Positions 1 through 11,990 of a stretch of DNA of 64,000 nt are shown here, one piece after another (within the stretch, counting starts at the first letter, position 1; every line of letters begins with the position of its first letter). Source of the stretch: Metellina segmentata (lineage: Eukaryota > Arthropoda > Arachnida > Araneae > Tetragnathidae); assembly GCA_947359465.1 (NCBI GenBank), contig OX375872.1:84190931-84254930 (forward strand). Direction: 5' to 3'. The notes below the pieces were generated by a model that was not told the origin of the DNA, did not search any database, and saw nothing but the letters and a program-made list of their open reading frames with translations. The translations under genes and the position numbers were made by a program.

Positions 1-189
1 GTTTTGGGTTATACCAGTGTTTCTGGAAAATTCCTGAGCACTGCATACACCACTCATTGATTCTGCTGCTAGAGCTTCCATTTGTGATGATATCATTAGC
101 ACGATCCTCTTCAGTCTGCCGCTGCAAAGCTAATCTGCCAAGCTACAAGTTTCTTCAATTCAAAGTTGTGTGCTGGGCTTTTAGTCTTT

Positions 190-490
190 TTTTACTTATT
201 CCACCTGATCTAGCTGCAGGCTTGACCAGGTCCAAAAGAACGAAGACTACAATAAAGTCATAGATCAGCACAGGGTTTACGAAAATGTCCTCTCTGCCAA
301 ACCCCAGGCACTTCAATAGGTGATAGGGAGAGGCCTTGGCAGACCTGCATTTAGAGCAATGAAGATGAGATTTTTGCCCCTGGCAAAAAGTGACTCTTTA
401 AGTGTCTACTAGCAAGCCGGCAAATGGTGGTCTGCATCCTTCTGTCGCCCTTTATAGTAAGAGCACCACCGGGAGATTTCCTGTCATACA
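190..490 (-). mobile_element. LINE (non-LTR retrotransposon) 3' coding tail, relic
   Basis: On the minus strand, with one or more frame changes, short segments read TICRLASRHLKSHFLPG, then SAKASPYHLLKCLGFGRED and LIYDFIVVFVLLDLV. This is the order found at the C-terminal end of non-LTR retrotransposon ORF2 proteins of the kind I know from spiders: a hydrophobic tract, an 'ASPEHILxCLGL' block, then a terminal 'LxDFLRVNxLMDLV' block. Only the tail is present and it is broken, so it is a dead copy. The exact clade is not determined. Confidence 0.55.
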
Positions 491-1063
491 TATTGTGTGA
501 TGGAGGGGTCTTGTAACAGTCCTCTCTTTTAGAGCTTCACATTTCTTGAGTTCAAAATTTTCATAAGCCTTCTGTAGACGATTTACTACTTGGATAAATC
601 AATTTCACCAGAGGGGAATCATCCACCAATGAGAGATGATGAAATAGCCTGCTGTGCTGCTTCAATGTGACATTGATTAAATGCTTACCTGACACCAATG
701 AGATGAAATTTAGTTTAGCGAATGGAATGTAACTTAATTTGCATGAACTATTGATAATGCAACTGTCGTTAATGAGCTGCCAGCTTTGCATTTGCCTTAT
801 TAACTATAAAAATATATAATTCTTCGAATATATTTGGCATACAAATGGAGCAGCGTTATCTATCGCCGAAATTTTGAATAAAATTTTGTCCTATAACAAC
901 AAAACTCCACTCCTCAAAAGGCCTTTTGGTGCAAACTAAACTCTAATATGCCAATTTGTTGATTTTGTTTTTTGAAAATTACAAATGTATAGGGCACTAT
1001 TATTTGCTTGTCCGGTTTCACTGTATTAATCAATATTGTTATCACTAATGAATGACTTCAAAG
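491..1063. other. Intergenic sequence, nothing recognised
   Basis: AT-rich sequence. Short open frames on the minus strand show no family resemblance. I see no terminal repeats. Confidence 0.5.
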
Positions 1064-1692
1064 TATGGGGTTTCCATAAAGTCTTTTACAATTTCAAAAA
1101 TTTATTACAAAAGCAAATGAAAAGACAGATAAGTGGAAATTATTACAAAATGAGATGTGTATATTGAAGTTTTGTTTTCCTCGTTTAATGCTCCTCTATA
1201 TGGGAACTATTAGTTGCGTGAAGCACATCAAGATGGTATTTGATTTCTTGACATGTTCGCTGTAGCATACCTTATCAATGGTGGCAATGGCATACACTAT
1301 ATCTTTAACAAAACCCCATAGAAATAAATCGAGGGGAGTGATATTTGATGAACAAGGTGGCCAGGAAAAAGGGCCACCCCTATTAATCCACCATTCTGGA
1401 AATGTTTCATTTAGGAACCCACGAGCATGCAGTCCCCAATGTTGTGGTGTATCACTAATCTAAAGCAGAGGATCACTGATACCATTCACGAGGGTATGCT
1501 AGAGCAAACATGGCGAGTACCGTCTTGATGGTGCTTCGTGCAACTAATGTTGCCCATATAGAGGTGTATTAAAAGAGCTAAAAAAATTTTCAATATATAC
1601 TTCTCATTTTGTAATAATTTCTACTTCTCTGTCTTTTCATTTGTCTTTGTAATAAGCTTCTGAAATGGTTAAGAGACTTTATGGACACTATG
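1064..1692 (-). mobile_element. Tc1/mariner-superfamily (DD-D) element remnant with long terminal inverted repeats
   Basis: The two ends are inverted copies of each other over roughly 85-130 bp. The left end near 1074 reads CCATAAAGTC and the right end is the reverse complement near 1685, both continuing into a shared AAATGAAAAGACAGA block. Between them, the minus strand reads TPQHWGLHARGFLNETFPEWW, then RGGPFFWPP, then the third catalytic-aspartate region with TPLDLFLWGFVKD. This is the C-terminal part of a DD-D transposase of the type written PPRSPDLTPLDFFLWG in intact members. The N-terminal two thirds is missing, so this is an internally deleted copy. Confidence 0.75.
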
Positions 1693-2445
1693 TATAAAGG
1701 AGACTATTTTCAGATTAGTAAAGGGTCTTGCAGTGCTACTAGCACAAACAAATTTAAACATATGTAAATAAATTGGCATTTATTCTGTCTCGGGTTGTTT
1801 AATTTTCATTGTTATTATTAAACTTTAAAAAATTGTTTTATTTGAAAAATAATTAGAATCATACTTTTTAAAATTGGTAATCTTTAATTCTGATATGAGA
1901 GTTTTGCACCTACGCATTTGCTCACAGAAGTAACAAAATTAATATTGTACCTATTGTTTTATTGTGCCGAGTCGTGAAATATTAGTTATTGAAATTGCTT
2001 TTGAAGTAAGACTTATGTAATTCATAATTTTACAAATTACTTTTTAAGCATCAAATGTTTATGATTACAAGAATGTATACAACATTTTATGATTAAACAT
2101 AATCTTTTATTGATGAGTAATAGTTATAAGATTTGCTCATTTTTTAAACTATGTCTTGCTTAAAGCTATTTCAAAATGTCCTTATAAACAAACAATTTTT
2201 TCTAACCTCTTACATCTTGATAGTTTGATGTTGTACTAAGTCATGTTTGCATTGATCGTTCTTGAGTCACAGATTTTTATTGGTTGGTGAAACCGCTCCA
2301 TTGTGCCAGCATTAAAAACAACCTCACCATACATTACATTAAAGTGTTCATCACTTTTGATCTTTTACTCAAAATTTTTACTGCATTAGTACTTAACTTT
2401 TTAACTGCAGTAATGTTTTAAATTTTAATAGTTTATAGCTAAGGA
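1693..2445. other. Intergenic, nothing recognised
   Basis: AT-rich, with no open frame of interest and no repeat ends that I can pair. Confidence 0.5.
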
Positions 2446-2800
2446 GGGTACCCCATCGTACCAGGTGTACCGGTAGATGCAGATTTTTTATCAAAGAAAA
2501 CATCAAAATTTCTTTATTCAAAATAATGTTCTTCACTAGCTAAACATTTCTCCCATCTTTCAGGTAATTTGTTGATATGGTCCCAATAGAACTTTTCTTG
2601 TTTTGAGGCAAACTATTCAAAGGCCTATTTTTCCACTACCTGTACCTAAAGTACCTGTGCCATCGATTGGAACAAGTGGTAATCTGAAGAACAATCTGTT
2701 GAATGTGGCGGGTGGGTTAATGATTCCCATGCAAGATCTTCTAATGTGTCTTTAACATGGATGAGATTCATCCCAACTTTTGTTGAAATTTCCGACTCTT
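2446..2800 (-). mobile_element. Mariner-like transposase C-terminal relic
   Basis: Read on the minus strand, the segment gives HPPHSTDCSSDYHLFQSM, the region of the third catalytic aspartate. Intact mariners read HPPYSPDLAPSDYHLF here. It then gives FYWDHINKLPERWEKCL and ends in SEEHYFE followed by a stop, matching the usual mariner C-terminus (KLPxRWxKCIxxxGxYFE). The two blocks are separated by a frame change. The upstream catalytic residues are not visible, so it is a pseudogene fragment. Confidence 0.75.
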
Positions 2801-3822
2801 CTTAAATTTTTGAGAAATTTTTCGATTTTTATCATTTAAAAGAAAATTCCGACTTTTGTCCTTTCTTCCTTCTGCAAATGTTAAAATGCGCCAAACGAGA
2901 CATATCTCGCCAGCATTGCACTCTCCTAAATTTCGCTAAGCTGATAAGTCCTACTTATTCCTCTTTGAAAATAATCCTTTGTAAGAAGCTTATTAGTTTT
3001 ATGGCAAACCTGGAGCCTGAACTTTGGATAACTAGTATTTCTCGCATGTCTTGTTGAGTTATATCTTTTTCTGTGTACCTTGTTGTTTACTTTGGTGTTC
3101 GACAACACTGAGGTAAACTTAAAACAGATTTTACATCCAGTGTGAATATGGAATTAGGCTTTTACAAAAAAGCCAGAGACTTGGCAACTCTATTCTGATT
3201 ACCAATTTATAAATACAATGTTTGTATAAATATAAAGACACTGTTGCCATGAAATTTACTGGAGGGAAAATAATAAAAGTGTTTGCAAGATAGTTATTTC
3301 TATTTTTCTTAATATTTCTACATTTGTTTATTTTATTCTTGTTAATCATAACTGCTATATATTTATACTATACATAAAACTTAACAGTACAACTTGTACA
3401 GGGTTCCCACGGGTGCTTAGAAAGTGCTTATTTTGACCTTCCATTTCTAAGGGCCCTTAGAAGTGCTTATTTTGCATCAATAGTCCTTTGAAAGTGCTTA
3501 TTTTCCTTTGAAAACAAAATTCTGTTTTCAAATGACGATATTCCGACCTCTTTTTAGCGACTGATGAGCGTTAAAACTGCTTACAAGTACGCTTTTGGTG
3601 ATGATTCAGGAACTGGCTTGCTTGAATGGCAACCCTTTACGCGATATACAAATCGTCGATTGATTCTTGATGAGCTCATAATACATTTTAAAAACTTGAA
3701 AACCCATGAAAATCGGTCTGTTTTCGACTTGTGAGTGGCTCTTGCAATGCACCAAATAGTTGCCCTAATAGAGAAAACTAGAATACAATCATCAAATGTT
3801 AATTAATTTTGTTTTAGTCAGT

Positions 3823-4277
3823 TAAGGCCTTGTGCACACATTCGGTTTGTCATTGTGCGGCCCCAATGCAAGTGCTGTCTGAGATACATTAGATCCAATA
3901 GAGTAGTGCACACATGCATCCAGTGACGCTGCGGCGACGCACATCCAACTTGCATGCAATTTGTACCGCAGTTCCCCCACTGCGCTGCAGCTAAAAGCAT
4001 ACGTGTCTCCGTTCTGAAGTACCTTATTTTCATAAATAAATGGAATATAAATAATAATTAATAAATGGTTGTATCCAGTAGCATCTATTTTGTTTCAAAA
4101 TATACTTTTTTTATACACCAAATAAGCAAAATAAACACATTTTCTTCCATTAGGAAATTTATCGCAAATGGCGCGAAATGAGTACTTGCATCATTTCACG
4201 GTTTTATGTACATAGTTGGGTTTTGGTGCCGCAGCGCTGCCGTACGTTGAAAAACCGGATGTGTGCACTGGGCATAA
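3823..4277. mobile_element. 449-bp Harbinger-type MITE flanked by TAA
   Basis: Between TAA at 3823-3825 and TAA at 4275-4277 lies 449 bp with terminal inverted repeats. The left end reads GGCCTTGTGCACACATTCGG and the right end, reverse complemented, TGCCCAGTGCACACATCCGG. The 3-bp TAA duplication is the PIF/Harbinger hallmark. There is no coding capacity. It sits inside the CAGGGTTCCCAC element, so it inserted later. Confidence 0.75.
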
Positions 4278-4732
4278 CCGCAAGTGCAACGTTTTAAAAA
4301 TTTATTATAATCATGGGGAAGTGTATTTTTAAGTTTGTAGGTGAATCAAAAACAATATATAGATAATTCATTTGAATTAATACTGCTATCTAAATAGCAA
4401 CCTAATGTGTTGCAATTTTTTTTTTTTAATCTGTCTTTTTTTACGTTTATAATTTTTTGTAAAAACTATCCCAGTAAAGATGTATAAAAAAAATGTTGGA
4501 AGATTTTCAGGGGTGATTCTGCTCGAAAAATTTTAAGCAATCGGTTATCAGTTACGAAGTAAACCCAACCCGCTCGATTGAAAAAAACATAGGAGGAAAA
4601 TATCCCAAAAACGTAAACCAGAGTGCTGGAGAACCAAGAATAGTTAGGGAATTTCATGAATCTGGAAAAGTTTGAAAACTGGAAATTTCGGACTCTCATG
4701 GTATTTGGCTGCTGATCGAAAACGAAAGTAAT

Positions 4733-4805
4733 TTTTTTATGCTTTATAATTTTTTTATGCTTTATAATTCTTTTATGTTTTATAATTCTTTTATGCTTTA
4801 TATTT
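4733..4805. repeat. 18-bp minisatellite, about four units
   Basis: Tandem units of about TTCTTTTATGCTTTATAA. On the minus strand this makes an artificial IIKHK repeat reading frame. Confidence 0.8.
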
Positions 4806-4810
4806 TTTTT

Positions 4811-4947
4811 CTTTTTGTATCTGGGTAACAAATACTCAATGGCTGACTGTGCTTGAATTTCATGTCTTGTCATCTGACTGTGGTTCGAAATTACGTGACA
4901 ATACACCAAATGGCTTAGGCTGGGACAGTGGCAACTGGTTGAATATC
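4811..4947 (+). mobile_element. SINE body fragment
   Basis: Contains CATCTGACTGTGGTTCGAAATTAC, written here in parts as CATCTGACTGTGG and TTCGAAATTAC, which matches the body of the SINE at 63724-64000. Its final block, GCTTAGGCTGGGACAGTGG, recurs inverted at 6797-6826. No tRNA-like head is present. Confidence 0.5.
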
Positions 4948-6789
4948 TATTCAATAAAATTGCATTATATTTTTTTAACCTTTTTATAAATTTATCAAAG
5001 TTTTTGTATAACTCTTATGGGTACAGCTACACTCTACGTTTATGAGCGGTGGCAACGGCCTTGGCGATTTTGGTTTGCCGCTCTTCTAGTAGCGAGTTAC
5101 GGTAGATTAAGACAATCCATCTGTCTTTTAGGTTATTGGGGATTTCATTGCAACCTCTGCAAACCGTAACTTTCAATTTTAATTTTTAATATTCTAGAAA
5201 GGTTCTTCCGAAATCCGCTACTTGTTTGATTTCATTCGTTCGTTTGAATTTTTTTTCTTTGCTTCCTTTGGTTATTTTGATTTTAAATATCCTTTGATTG
5301 CATTGGTCCTTTAAAAATTTTTTTGTTTGATACCATTATTTCATTTATTTGTATTTCAACAGTTGTGGAATTTTTATTTTATAATTTTTTTTACGGCAGA
5401 GTTCTGACATGGTATTGTTTTTTTGCCACTTGTGGAATATTCTTTTTTAATAATTTTTTTCTCGGAACAGTTCTATTTCTTGCTTTTATTCTTTTAAAAA
5501 TATTTTTCTTTTTCAACATGCCCATTCTGTTTAGTGTAATTGATGTTTCAGGGTTTTCTTGCCCAACATTTGCTGTTTAGTTTTTCTGCTGGTTCACAAT
5601 TGTTCTTTGAAATGTGTTTAATCTCATTACTTTTTTGTGAAAGTTCATAAAAAATATACTTTTTAAACATTCTCAAATTTGTTTTGAAGCTTTCATTTTC
5701 CGTGGTGAAAAGAAAAATTTTTTTGAAAGAAAAAGATTTGTTAAATAATTCTTTTCTTGGCGACTTTTAGAAGTGCGGCAAAAAGAATTGCCATTGCCAT
5801 TGCTCATAAACGTTGACTGTAGCTGTACCCTCTTACGATCCGTTTTGGTTCACGGAAAAATATTTTCTTTGAAACTCGTCCGATCTCCAATCCAGTTAAA
5901 TTTGACTCTGGCGTGTGCAACTTGTAATCCTTTTAGTAAATCAATAGTTTGCCACTAATTTTATTTCATTGAAACCTCTGATGAGTCAATAAATGAATTT
6001 ACTTCTTATTTTCATTATGAATTTATGAAAGTGTATCATAAAATAATTATTGGGGTGAGTAATTTTCATTTTATAAGCAGGCTGAAGCTACAGACATTTC
6101 AAGGTAAGCACTATAATTTTAAAAAAAATAGGAACTTTTTGAAAATGAAAGTGTTGGAGGATTTTGGTTGGTGGATAAATTTTATACGTACTACTGTTCT
6201 TATAAGATTAACTGATCTGTAAGAGCATCCCCATTTGGTCAAAAGTCAGGTATTACAGTGTATAATACGGTTTCTTCAATGTTTTATTTAAGTCCTTATT
6301 TTGACCTAGAAAGTGCTTAGAAAGTCCTTATTTTTAGTTAGAAAAAAAAGAGTGGGAACCCTGTTGTACATATGGTATAGAAAACTTTAAATAAGTAAAT
6401 AATTTTATGTATATGCTGTTGCAAAAATAAATGTATTACCATATATTAATATTGTGTATTTAACAGAAATAATCTGCATTTTTAATTTAGTTTTAAAAAC
6501 TGCTTTGTGGTGTACCCAAATGATATATTACTTTTTCTTGTGCAAAATACGGTTTCAAGCGCACTGATGGTGCATTATCATGAAGCAAAATTACTTTGCC
6601 ATGTCTTCTGGCTTATTCTGGTAATTTTATGATCAAAGTGTGGTTCAAATTGATTATTTGCTGTCGGTAGTGATCAGTATTAACAGTTTCACATGGTTGT
6701 TGGTTTTCAAACTTTTTTAGTTGTCTTTGTCTTTCACATTGAAATAGCCACTTTTAAAGTGTTTAAACCAGTGTTCACAGCTATCTTGA

Positions 6790-6935
6790 GATATTCAACT
6801 AGTTACCACTGTCCCAGCCTAAGCCATTCGGTTTATTGCCAAGTAATTTTAAACGCTGTCGGGTGACCTGACCCAGATTTGAACCAGAAACCTTTTGATC
6901 TAGTATCTTGGGATATAGCATGTTCACCATAACCA
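6790..6935 (-). mobile_element. Degenerate tRNA-head SINE, minus strand
   Basis: On the minus strand a degenerate tRNA-like head includes the B-box-like CTGGTTCAAATCTGGGTCAG. It is followed by a body that ends in the reverse complement of the block at 4914-4947. The A box is badly decayed. Confidence 0.5.
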
Positions 6936-7319
6936 TCCAGAAAATACGATAATATCAACATGTGTAACTCATCTATTGAAAAAATCACATTATTAACCAG
7001 CACACCTAGTAATTATTAAGTTATCTTTAGTCAGTCTAAGTTTAGTTTTTTAGCCTAAATATTTTTTTTCCAAGTATGACCAACCTGTTTCTATATTATA
7101 CAATTTTTATATCTATTAAAGCTGTATCATTTAATCTATTACATCATATTTTAACTACATTTTTCTTTTTTTATATTGATGGCAACATGTTCTGTTTCTT
7201 ATCATTAAAGTTTTTTTTCTTCATGTTCATCTAAATCAAGTTTTGGGCTTTCATCGATTTTGCTGATGGTGTACACTCAGAAACATCGTGCTGCAATTAA
7301 ATTATGTTTTCTGTTACGA

Positions 7320-8200
7320 AAATCCGGTACTGAAACGTTTTAAATGATACATTCAGCTTACAAAGATGGTGAAGCGAACGCAAGTTTTTGAGTGGTTTGC
7401 CCGTTTTAAAATGGGTGAAATTATTATTAAAGGTCAACCTTGGTCAGGTTGCCCTACAATGGACGAAACATCTAGAAAATTTGTGACTGAAAAACCATAG
7501 TCGTCCACTCAGACTCGTTCCACCCGTTTTTGTTTTCTCTTGAGAATATCCGGTACTGAAATGGTACATACAACTTACAAAGATGGTGCTATGAAGAGAA
7601 TACAAGCTTTAGAGTGGTTTGCCCATTTTAAAATGGGTGAAATCACGATTAAAGATTACCTTGGTCAGGTCGTCCTTCAATGGACAAAACATCCATAAAA
7701 TTCGCTAATTGTTGATGTAAAACTGAGTTGTCCATTAGGAGCTCATGCCACCCTGTCATATTGTGTACCAGGTGTTCTACTTAAAAGTTTTAAAGCATTG
7801 GCAAGATGCCATTTGAAGAAAACTGCCCGAAATGTGGAAAGTATTGAGTGGTGGTTCCACCATGCAAACACACCTCTGCTTGTCAAACAATTTTTGACCA
7901 AAATTGGCTTGATCCCACTTCCCTATTCACATGTTCTTATTCTGGTGACTGTTTTTGTTCCTGAGGAGGAAAAAGGACATTAAAGAAGAAAAGGTTTTCT
8001 GCACGTGGATGAGGTTAAACAAAAAACGACACAAGCTTCGGGAAGCATCTCTTTGACGGAGTTTACGAACTGCTTCTAGAAAGTGAAAGAAACGTATCAT
8101 CCATTATATTCAAGCTGTCTGAGTACTTTGAGGGACTAAAGTATGAACTTATAAAATTAAATACTTGATTTTTTATAAATTCTATCTGATTTCTTTGGTC
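7320..8200 (+). mobile_element. Mariner-like element relic with duplicated N-terminal segment
   Basis: Mariner transposase pieces occur in order on the plus strand. The helix-turn-helix region (RTQVFEWFARFKMGE, then a GQPWSGCPT block) is at about 7360-7480. The same region is present again at about 7595-7700 (LEWFAHFKMGEITI in the diverged copy). After a gap the C-terminal part follows at 7855-7980 (WWFHHANTPLLVKQFLTK, where intact copies have HHDNAPAH), and the terminal EYFEGLKY block is near 8125. The residue at the second catalytic position is not D and the frames are broken, so it is dead. Confidence 0.75.
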
Positions 8201-9107
8201 CCCTCATATGTCAACAAACTAGTCCCAAAACTCTCGATGAAAATAGTGGTGCTTTACTCAGGCCCCAATAATTTGGTGCCATGGCATCCCAATCCAAGTA
8301 TGGAAACCAGTTCTTTAGTTTAAAGAAAGGGTCGTTGGGGTGTGCCAGAGTTGAAACAAAATTTTAAAACTTATTTGTATAAAGTGACAACATCCTGTCC
8401 ATGGTTATATAATTTTCTATATTACTAATAAGGAAACTTCAAAGTTTGATTTATATCATGATTTAAATCTTCATACCCTGATGTATGGGATAAGATAAGT
8501 GAAGAAAATAAATTTTAGATCTATCATAAAATGTTGAAAATTAAGTGCTTATTTGTATTTTTCTGTTTTTATTGAACTATTATCCAGCTAAGCAATTATG
8601 ACTTTTTTTAAATATTATGCATAGTATAATCATACCTCCACATAAAGTTGTACTAATTTCAACAAACATTACAACATTTAAATGTAAGTTATTTTCTTAA
8701 ATTAATTTAGCTAGTACATAAGTTACAGAAATTCAAATAAATAATATAATGTAATACATAAATAATACAAATGATATATCATTAGAAGCATTGTTTATTT
8801 CATAGTACTGCCACCAAACAGTTTTATTTGTTTGATCTCTTTAAGTACTATTAGTAGAGCTATATAAAAATATGCCTTATTTATTGTATTTCACTGCCAC
8901 CGAACAGCTTAATATGAAATCTTCAAAAAATACTGATGCATGAACAGATTTTATTTGGCAGATCTGTTTTCTGTTTCAGTAATTTAAGAATTTTTTTATT
9001 TTGCACTTATGATTTAATTTATACATTTTACCAAATGCTTTCGTAGCCATACTTTTAATACCTGCATGTTTTGTAAATTTCTAAGATTAATTAAACTGCA
9101 TCAACAG
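8201..9107. other. Non-coding, nothing recognised
   Basis: AT-rich, no repeat ends or coding similarity seen. It may be intron of LDB1 if that gene extends upstream of the window. Confidence 0.4.
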
Positions 9108-9173
9108 GGACTTGGTGGCCAGTATCCCAATGATCCTATGAAAGACCAAATAGTAAAGGATAATGCAGTTGTG
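9108..9173 (+). CDS. Candidate orphan 66-nt exon, possibly glutaredoxin-like
   Basis: A 66-nt segment open in only one frame lies between a CAG acceptor (9105-9107) and a GTATGT donor (9174-9179). It encodes 22 residues, including QYPNDPMKDQIVKDNAVV. The pattern 'xxxIxxNxVVxFSKxxCPYC' is typical just upstream of the glutaredoxin active site, and the exon would stop exactly before FSK. No following exon with a CPYC motif was found downstream. It does not match any LDB1 segment I know. It could be an alternative or cryptic exon, a fragment of another gene, or a chance open frame. Confidence 0.3.
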
Positions 9174-10309
9174 GTATGTTTGATTTTGTTTGCTTGGTGA
9201 CTTTTATTTTAAAATTGCAATTTCTTGTACCGTTTTCTTTGTTTTGAAATTATGCACTTTTACTTCTATCCTCAATTTGTAGAGTTTTGTTTTTGTATAT
9301 TATGTAGCTTAGTTTTACCTTTCTTTGAAAGCATGTCAAATGATTATGTTGGATCATGCTTTAAATATTAAAATCTCAGTTTCAATATTTCAATTGTTTT
9401 TCTCAGGTTTCTTATGTGTACACTAATATACTACTTGGAATGAAATTTTTAATTCACTTGTATTTAGAAAGCATTGATTAATTTTTTTGTAGTTAAGTAC
9501 ACACATTGTTTTATATTTTCTAAGTTTTAAGTCTTGGAATAGCATTCTTGTTATAAAAGTTCATTATCTATAATATGTCGGATGGATAACTTTCTTATAA
9601 GTTAAGATCTTTATCAAAGTATATTGATAGATTTTTTCTGTGTTTTATATGCATTTTTGTTTCTAAGAACGACATTTGCCAGTTTTGCGTCATTAACTTG
9701 GTTTCTCATTTTCAACTTTAGGAACTTAGCAGTTCATACATTTCTTATGGTTGATAATTTGGTTTATCCACATTCAGTCTCATTTATTTTTGCTCTAACC
9801 CTAGAACCTTACTCTCAGCTTACCTTACAAAAATTTTGTTTTGTGTATTCAATATAATCAAGATGGTGATTTATCTATCTCAAATGGTTCCAGGTACACG
9901 TAAAGATATAAGTTCTTGTAAATTAAATTAAAAAACAAATATTTATGCTTATTGCTCAAAAAGTTTGATGTCGAGAAATAGAAGTATAAAATTGATGGAC
10001 ATAAAATCACAAAAAGACTAAACCCACTAATTTTTGTGCTTCATTTTTATAATGGTGGTATGTCAGATGCTCTATTCTCCTGGTTGTAATACATTTCTTA
10101 TCTATGTTTCTTTAATACAGTAAAAATACACTGCAAACAGAAAAAAGAACTTGCTCACACAATTCTGGAATAAACTTAAATTATGTGTTAATTAAACTAA
10201 AAGCAGTAAAAACTTAGTCTAGGTTTAAATTTATATTTAATTGATTTCAGTTATATAGACCAGATGTTCCAACTCTTCTCTTCAAGAATAAAACTAATAT
10301 TTATGCTTT
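9174..10309. other. Non-coding, nothing recognised
   Basis: AT-rich sequence without identifiable elements. Open frames here show no similarity. Confidence 0.4.
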
Positions 10310-11033
10310 TACAGTTGTGGAAAAAAGTATAACATTGCAAAGAAAAATATAACATAAGACAAGAAATATTTATCGCATTTTTATAAAATGTTAAGATAAT
10401 TATATCAAATTTTATAAGAAATTAACATACAGTTGAAGCTGGAAAAAAGTATAGTCGATATTATTTATTTTTTAGTAAGTGATATGGGAACCTATTTTTT
10501 CTATTACTAGGGGGCTCTGCCCCCTGCTCGTCAACTGCCTGTTCCATAACTACCAGGATTAATGAGAAGACTGTTAGCTAAAGCCTTTGATCTTCTAATT
10601 TTTTGTGCAATTTCAGCACCACTGTAACCAGTATCTTGAAATGATATTACTTTGCCCATGTTCAGTTTCTAATAAGTGTAATCCTCAAGGTATTGTATTA
10701 AAATACACAAGTATAAAATAAGTCTATATCCACAAAACTTATTCATTTCTAGAATCAGAGAAATGCTTTTTCAGTTTTTTATTCTTTCAGATGATATAAT
10801 CAAAAGACGACTTTATACTTTTTCCAAGCTGCCATCTGCCAATTTTAAAATTTTTTACATAATCCAAAAAATATCATGATTGTTTACAAATATATTTCAG
10901 TTTATTATTTGGTACCATTAAGTTGTAAAACAGTAAAGTTTAAGTTGTAAAAAATGTGCATAGTTTGAAATTGCAGTAATTTTTCTATATTTGGCGAGTT
11001 TTAGCACAACGTTATACTTTTTCCAAGGCTGTA
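10310..11033 (-). mobile_element. Tc1/mariner element relic, 720 bp, TA-flanked, with a nested inner pair of ends
   Basis: The outer ends are inverted repeats: CAGTTGTGGAAAAAAGTATA at 10312, with its counterpart CAGCCTTGGAAAAAGTATAA reading inward from 11031. Both ends are flanked by TA. A second inverted pair with the same GGAAAAAGTATA core lies inside, at about 10430 and 10838. On the minus strand, about 10530-10680, it encodes a Tc1/Tc3-type helix-turn-helix, with QDTGYSGAEIAQKIRRSK and then NPGSYGTG. The catalytic domain is absent. Confidence 0.75.
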
Positions 11034-11990
11034 TTAACATTAATGATCAATTATGTTTAAATTATAAAGGTAATATTTTATGATTGCAATAAAAATTTGT
11101 TAATAAAGTGACTTACTTTACCAAGATTTGTATTTATCACTTTATATTTTTATAAAACTGAGAAATATACTGGCCTTTTATGAATAGTTGAAATAGTGAG
11201 CTGTGCCATTACAGATGTTGGAGCCATGCTTTAATTTTTAGCATAACTTTTCATTTTCTCGGCAAGTGCCAAGGATATTGCCAACTTCTTAGTTAGTGTT
11301 TGATCTCAGCTAGATAGTAGATATTGCCTGTGTTTCTTTCCAAGACTTCAATTTTTGTGGGATCACAATTGCTCAGTGAGTTTGTCCACTGCAAGCAACC
11401 TGTGATTTGTAGGTGACAGTTTCAAAATCCCTCCCTGTATGTACTTCTCTTTGTTTAAGTTTTCCTTGTTTGTGTCCATTTATTTAAAATTGTTTGAGGC
11501 AGCTTGTCCAAATATGGCCCTTGCACAATAAAAATCAACTAACCATCCTCAATTTTTGTTATGTAAGATTTTTCTCAATAATATGCTGGTTGAACTCTAA
11601 ATAGGAGGTGTTATAGTTTAACAGTTAAAACTGAACTGTATGAATTTATCAAGTTGTAAACTGTTTTTAATAACATCATGTTTTTATTCATTTAAGTATG
11701 TATTAAAGAAACTTGCATACATTTACATAAAGCAGTAAAGTTCTAACATAACTGAGAAAAACTATTCCTTCTGTAAGTACTGAAATAAAAACTAGTAAAA
11801 GTAGTTAATGTTTTAAAATATATTTTTACATTAATTTTAATTGTTCTAAATTGGTATAAGATTTTTCACAAGTGCGATAAAATTCTTGTTCCTTCTAATT
11901 AGAAATAAGATCCGTTTCAATATCAAAATATCTGAAGGAATTATTAGAAATATTATTTCATAGAGAGTATAGTCATAAAAAATAAAAACA
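11034..11990. other. Non-coding, nothing recognised
   Basis: AT-rich with no coding or repeat signal that I can name. Confidence 0.4.

Larger units (their letters stand above)
3394..6368. mobile_element. 2965-bp DNA transposon with CAGGGTTCCCAC ends and 5-bp target duplication
   Basis: The left end (3399) begins CAGGGTTCCCAC and the right end (6363) finishes GTGGGAACCCTG. Both ends carry repeated AAGTGCTTATTTT / AAGTCCTTATTTT motifs. The element is flanked on both sides by TTGTA (3394-3398 and 6364-6368), a 5-bp target duplication. No transposase is recognised inside. The interior holds a Harbinger-type MITE, an 18-bp minisatellite and SINE-like sequence. CAGGGT ends suggest the hAT superfamily (hAT5-like groups make 5-bp duplications), but this assignment is inferred. 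Confidence 0.75.

Noticed and set aside
4724..4806. Regularly spaced repeats that might suggest a CRISPR array
   Set aside because: The units are directly adjacent without spacers, low in complexity, in a eukaryotic sequence.
4466..4954. Minus-strand 162-residue open frame with KHKRII repeats
   Set aside because: The repeats come from the 18-bp minisatellite and the rest overlaps SINE debris. No protein family.
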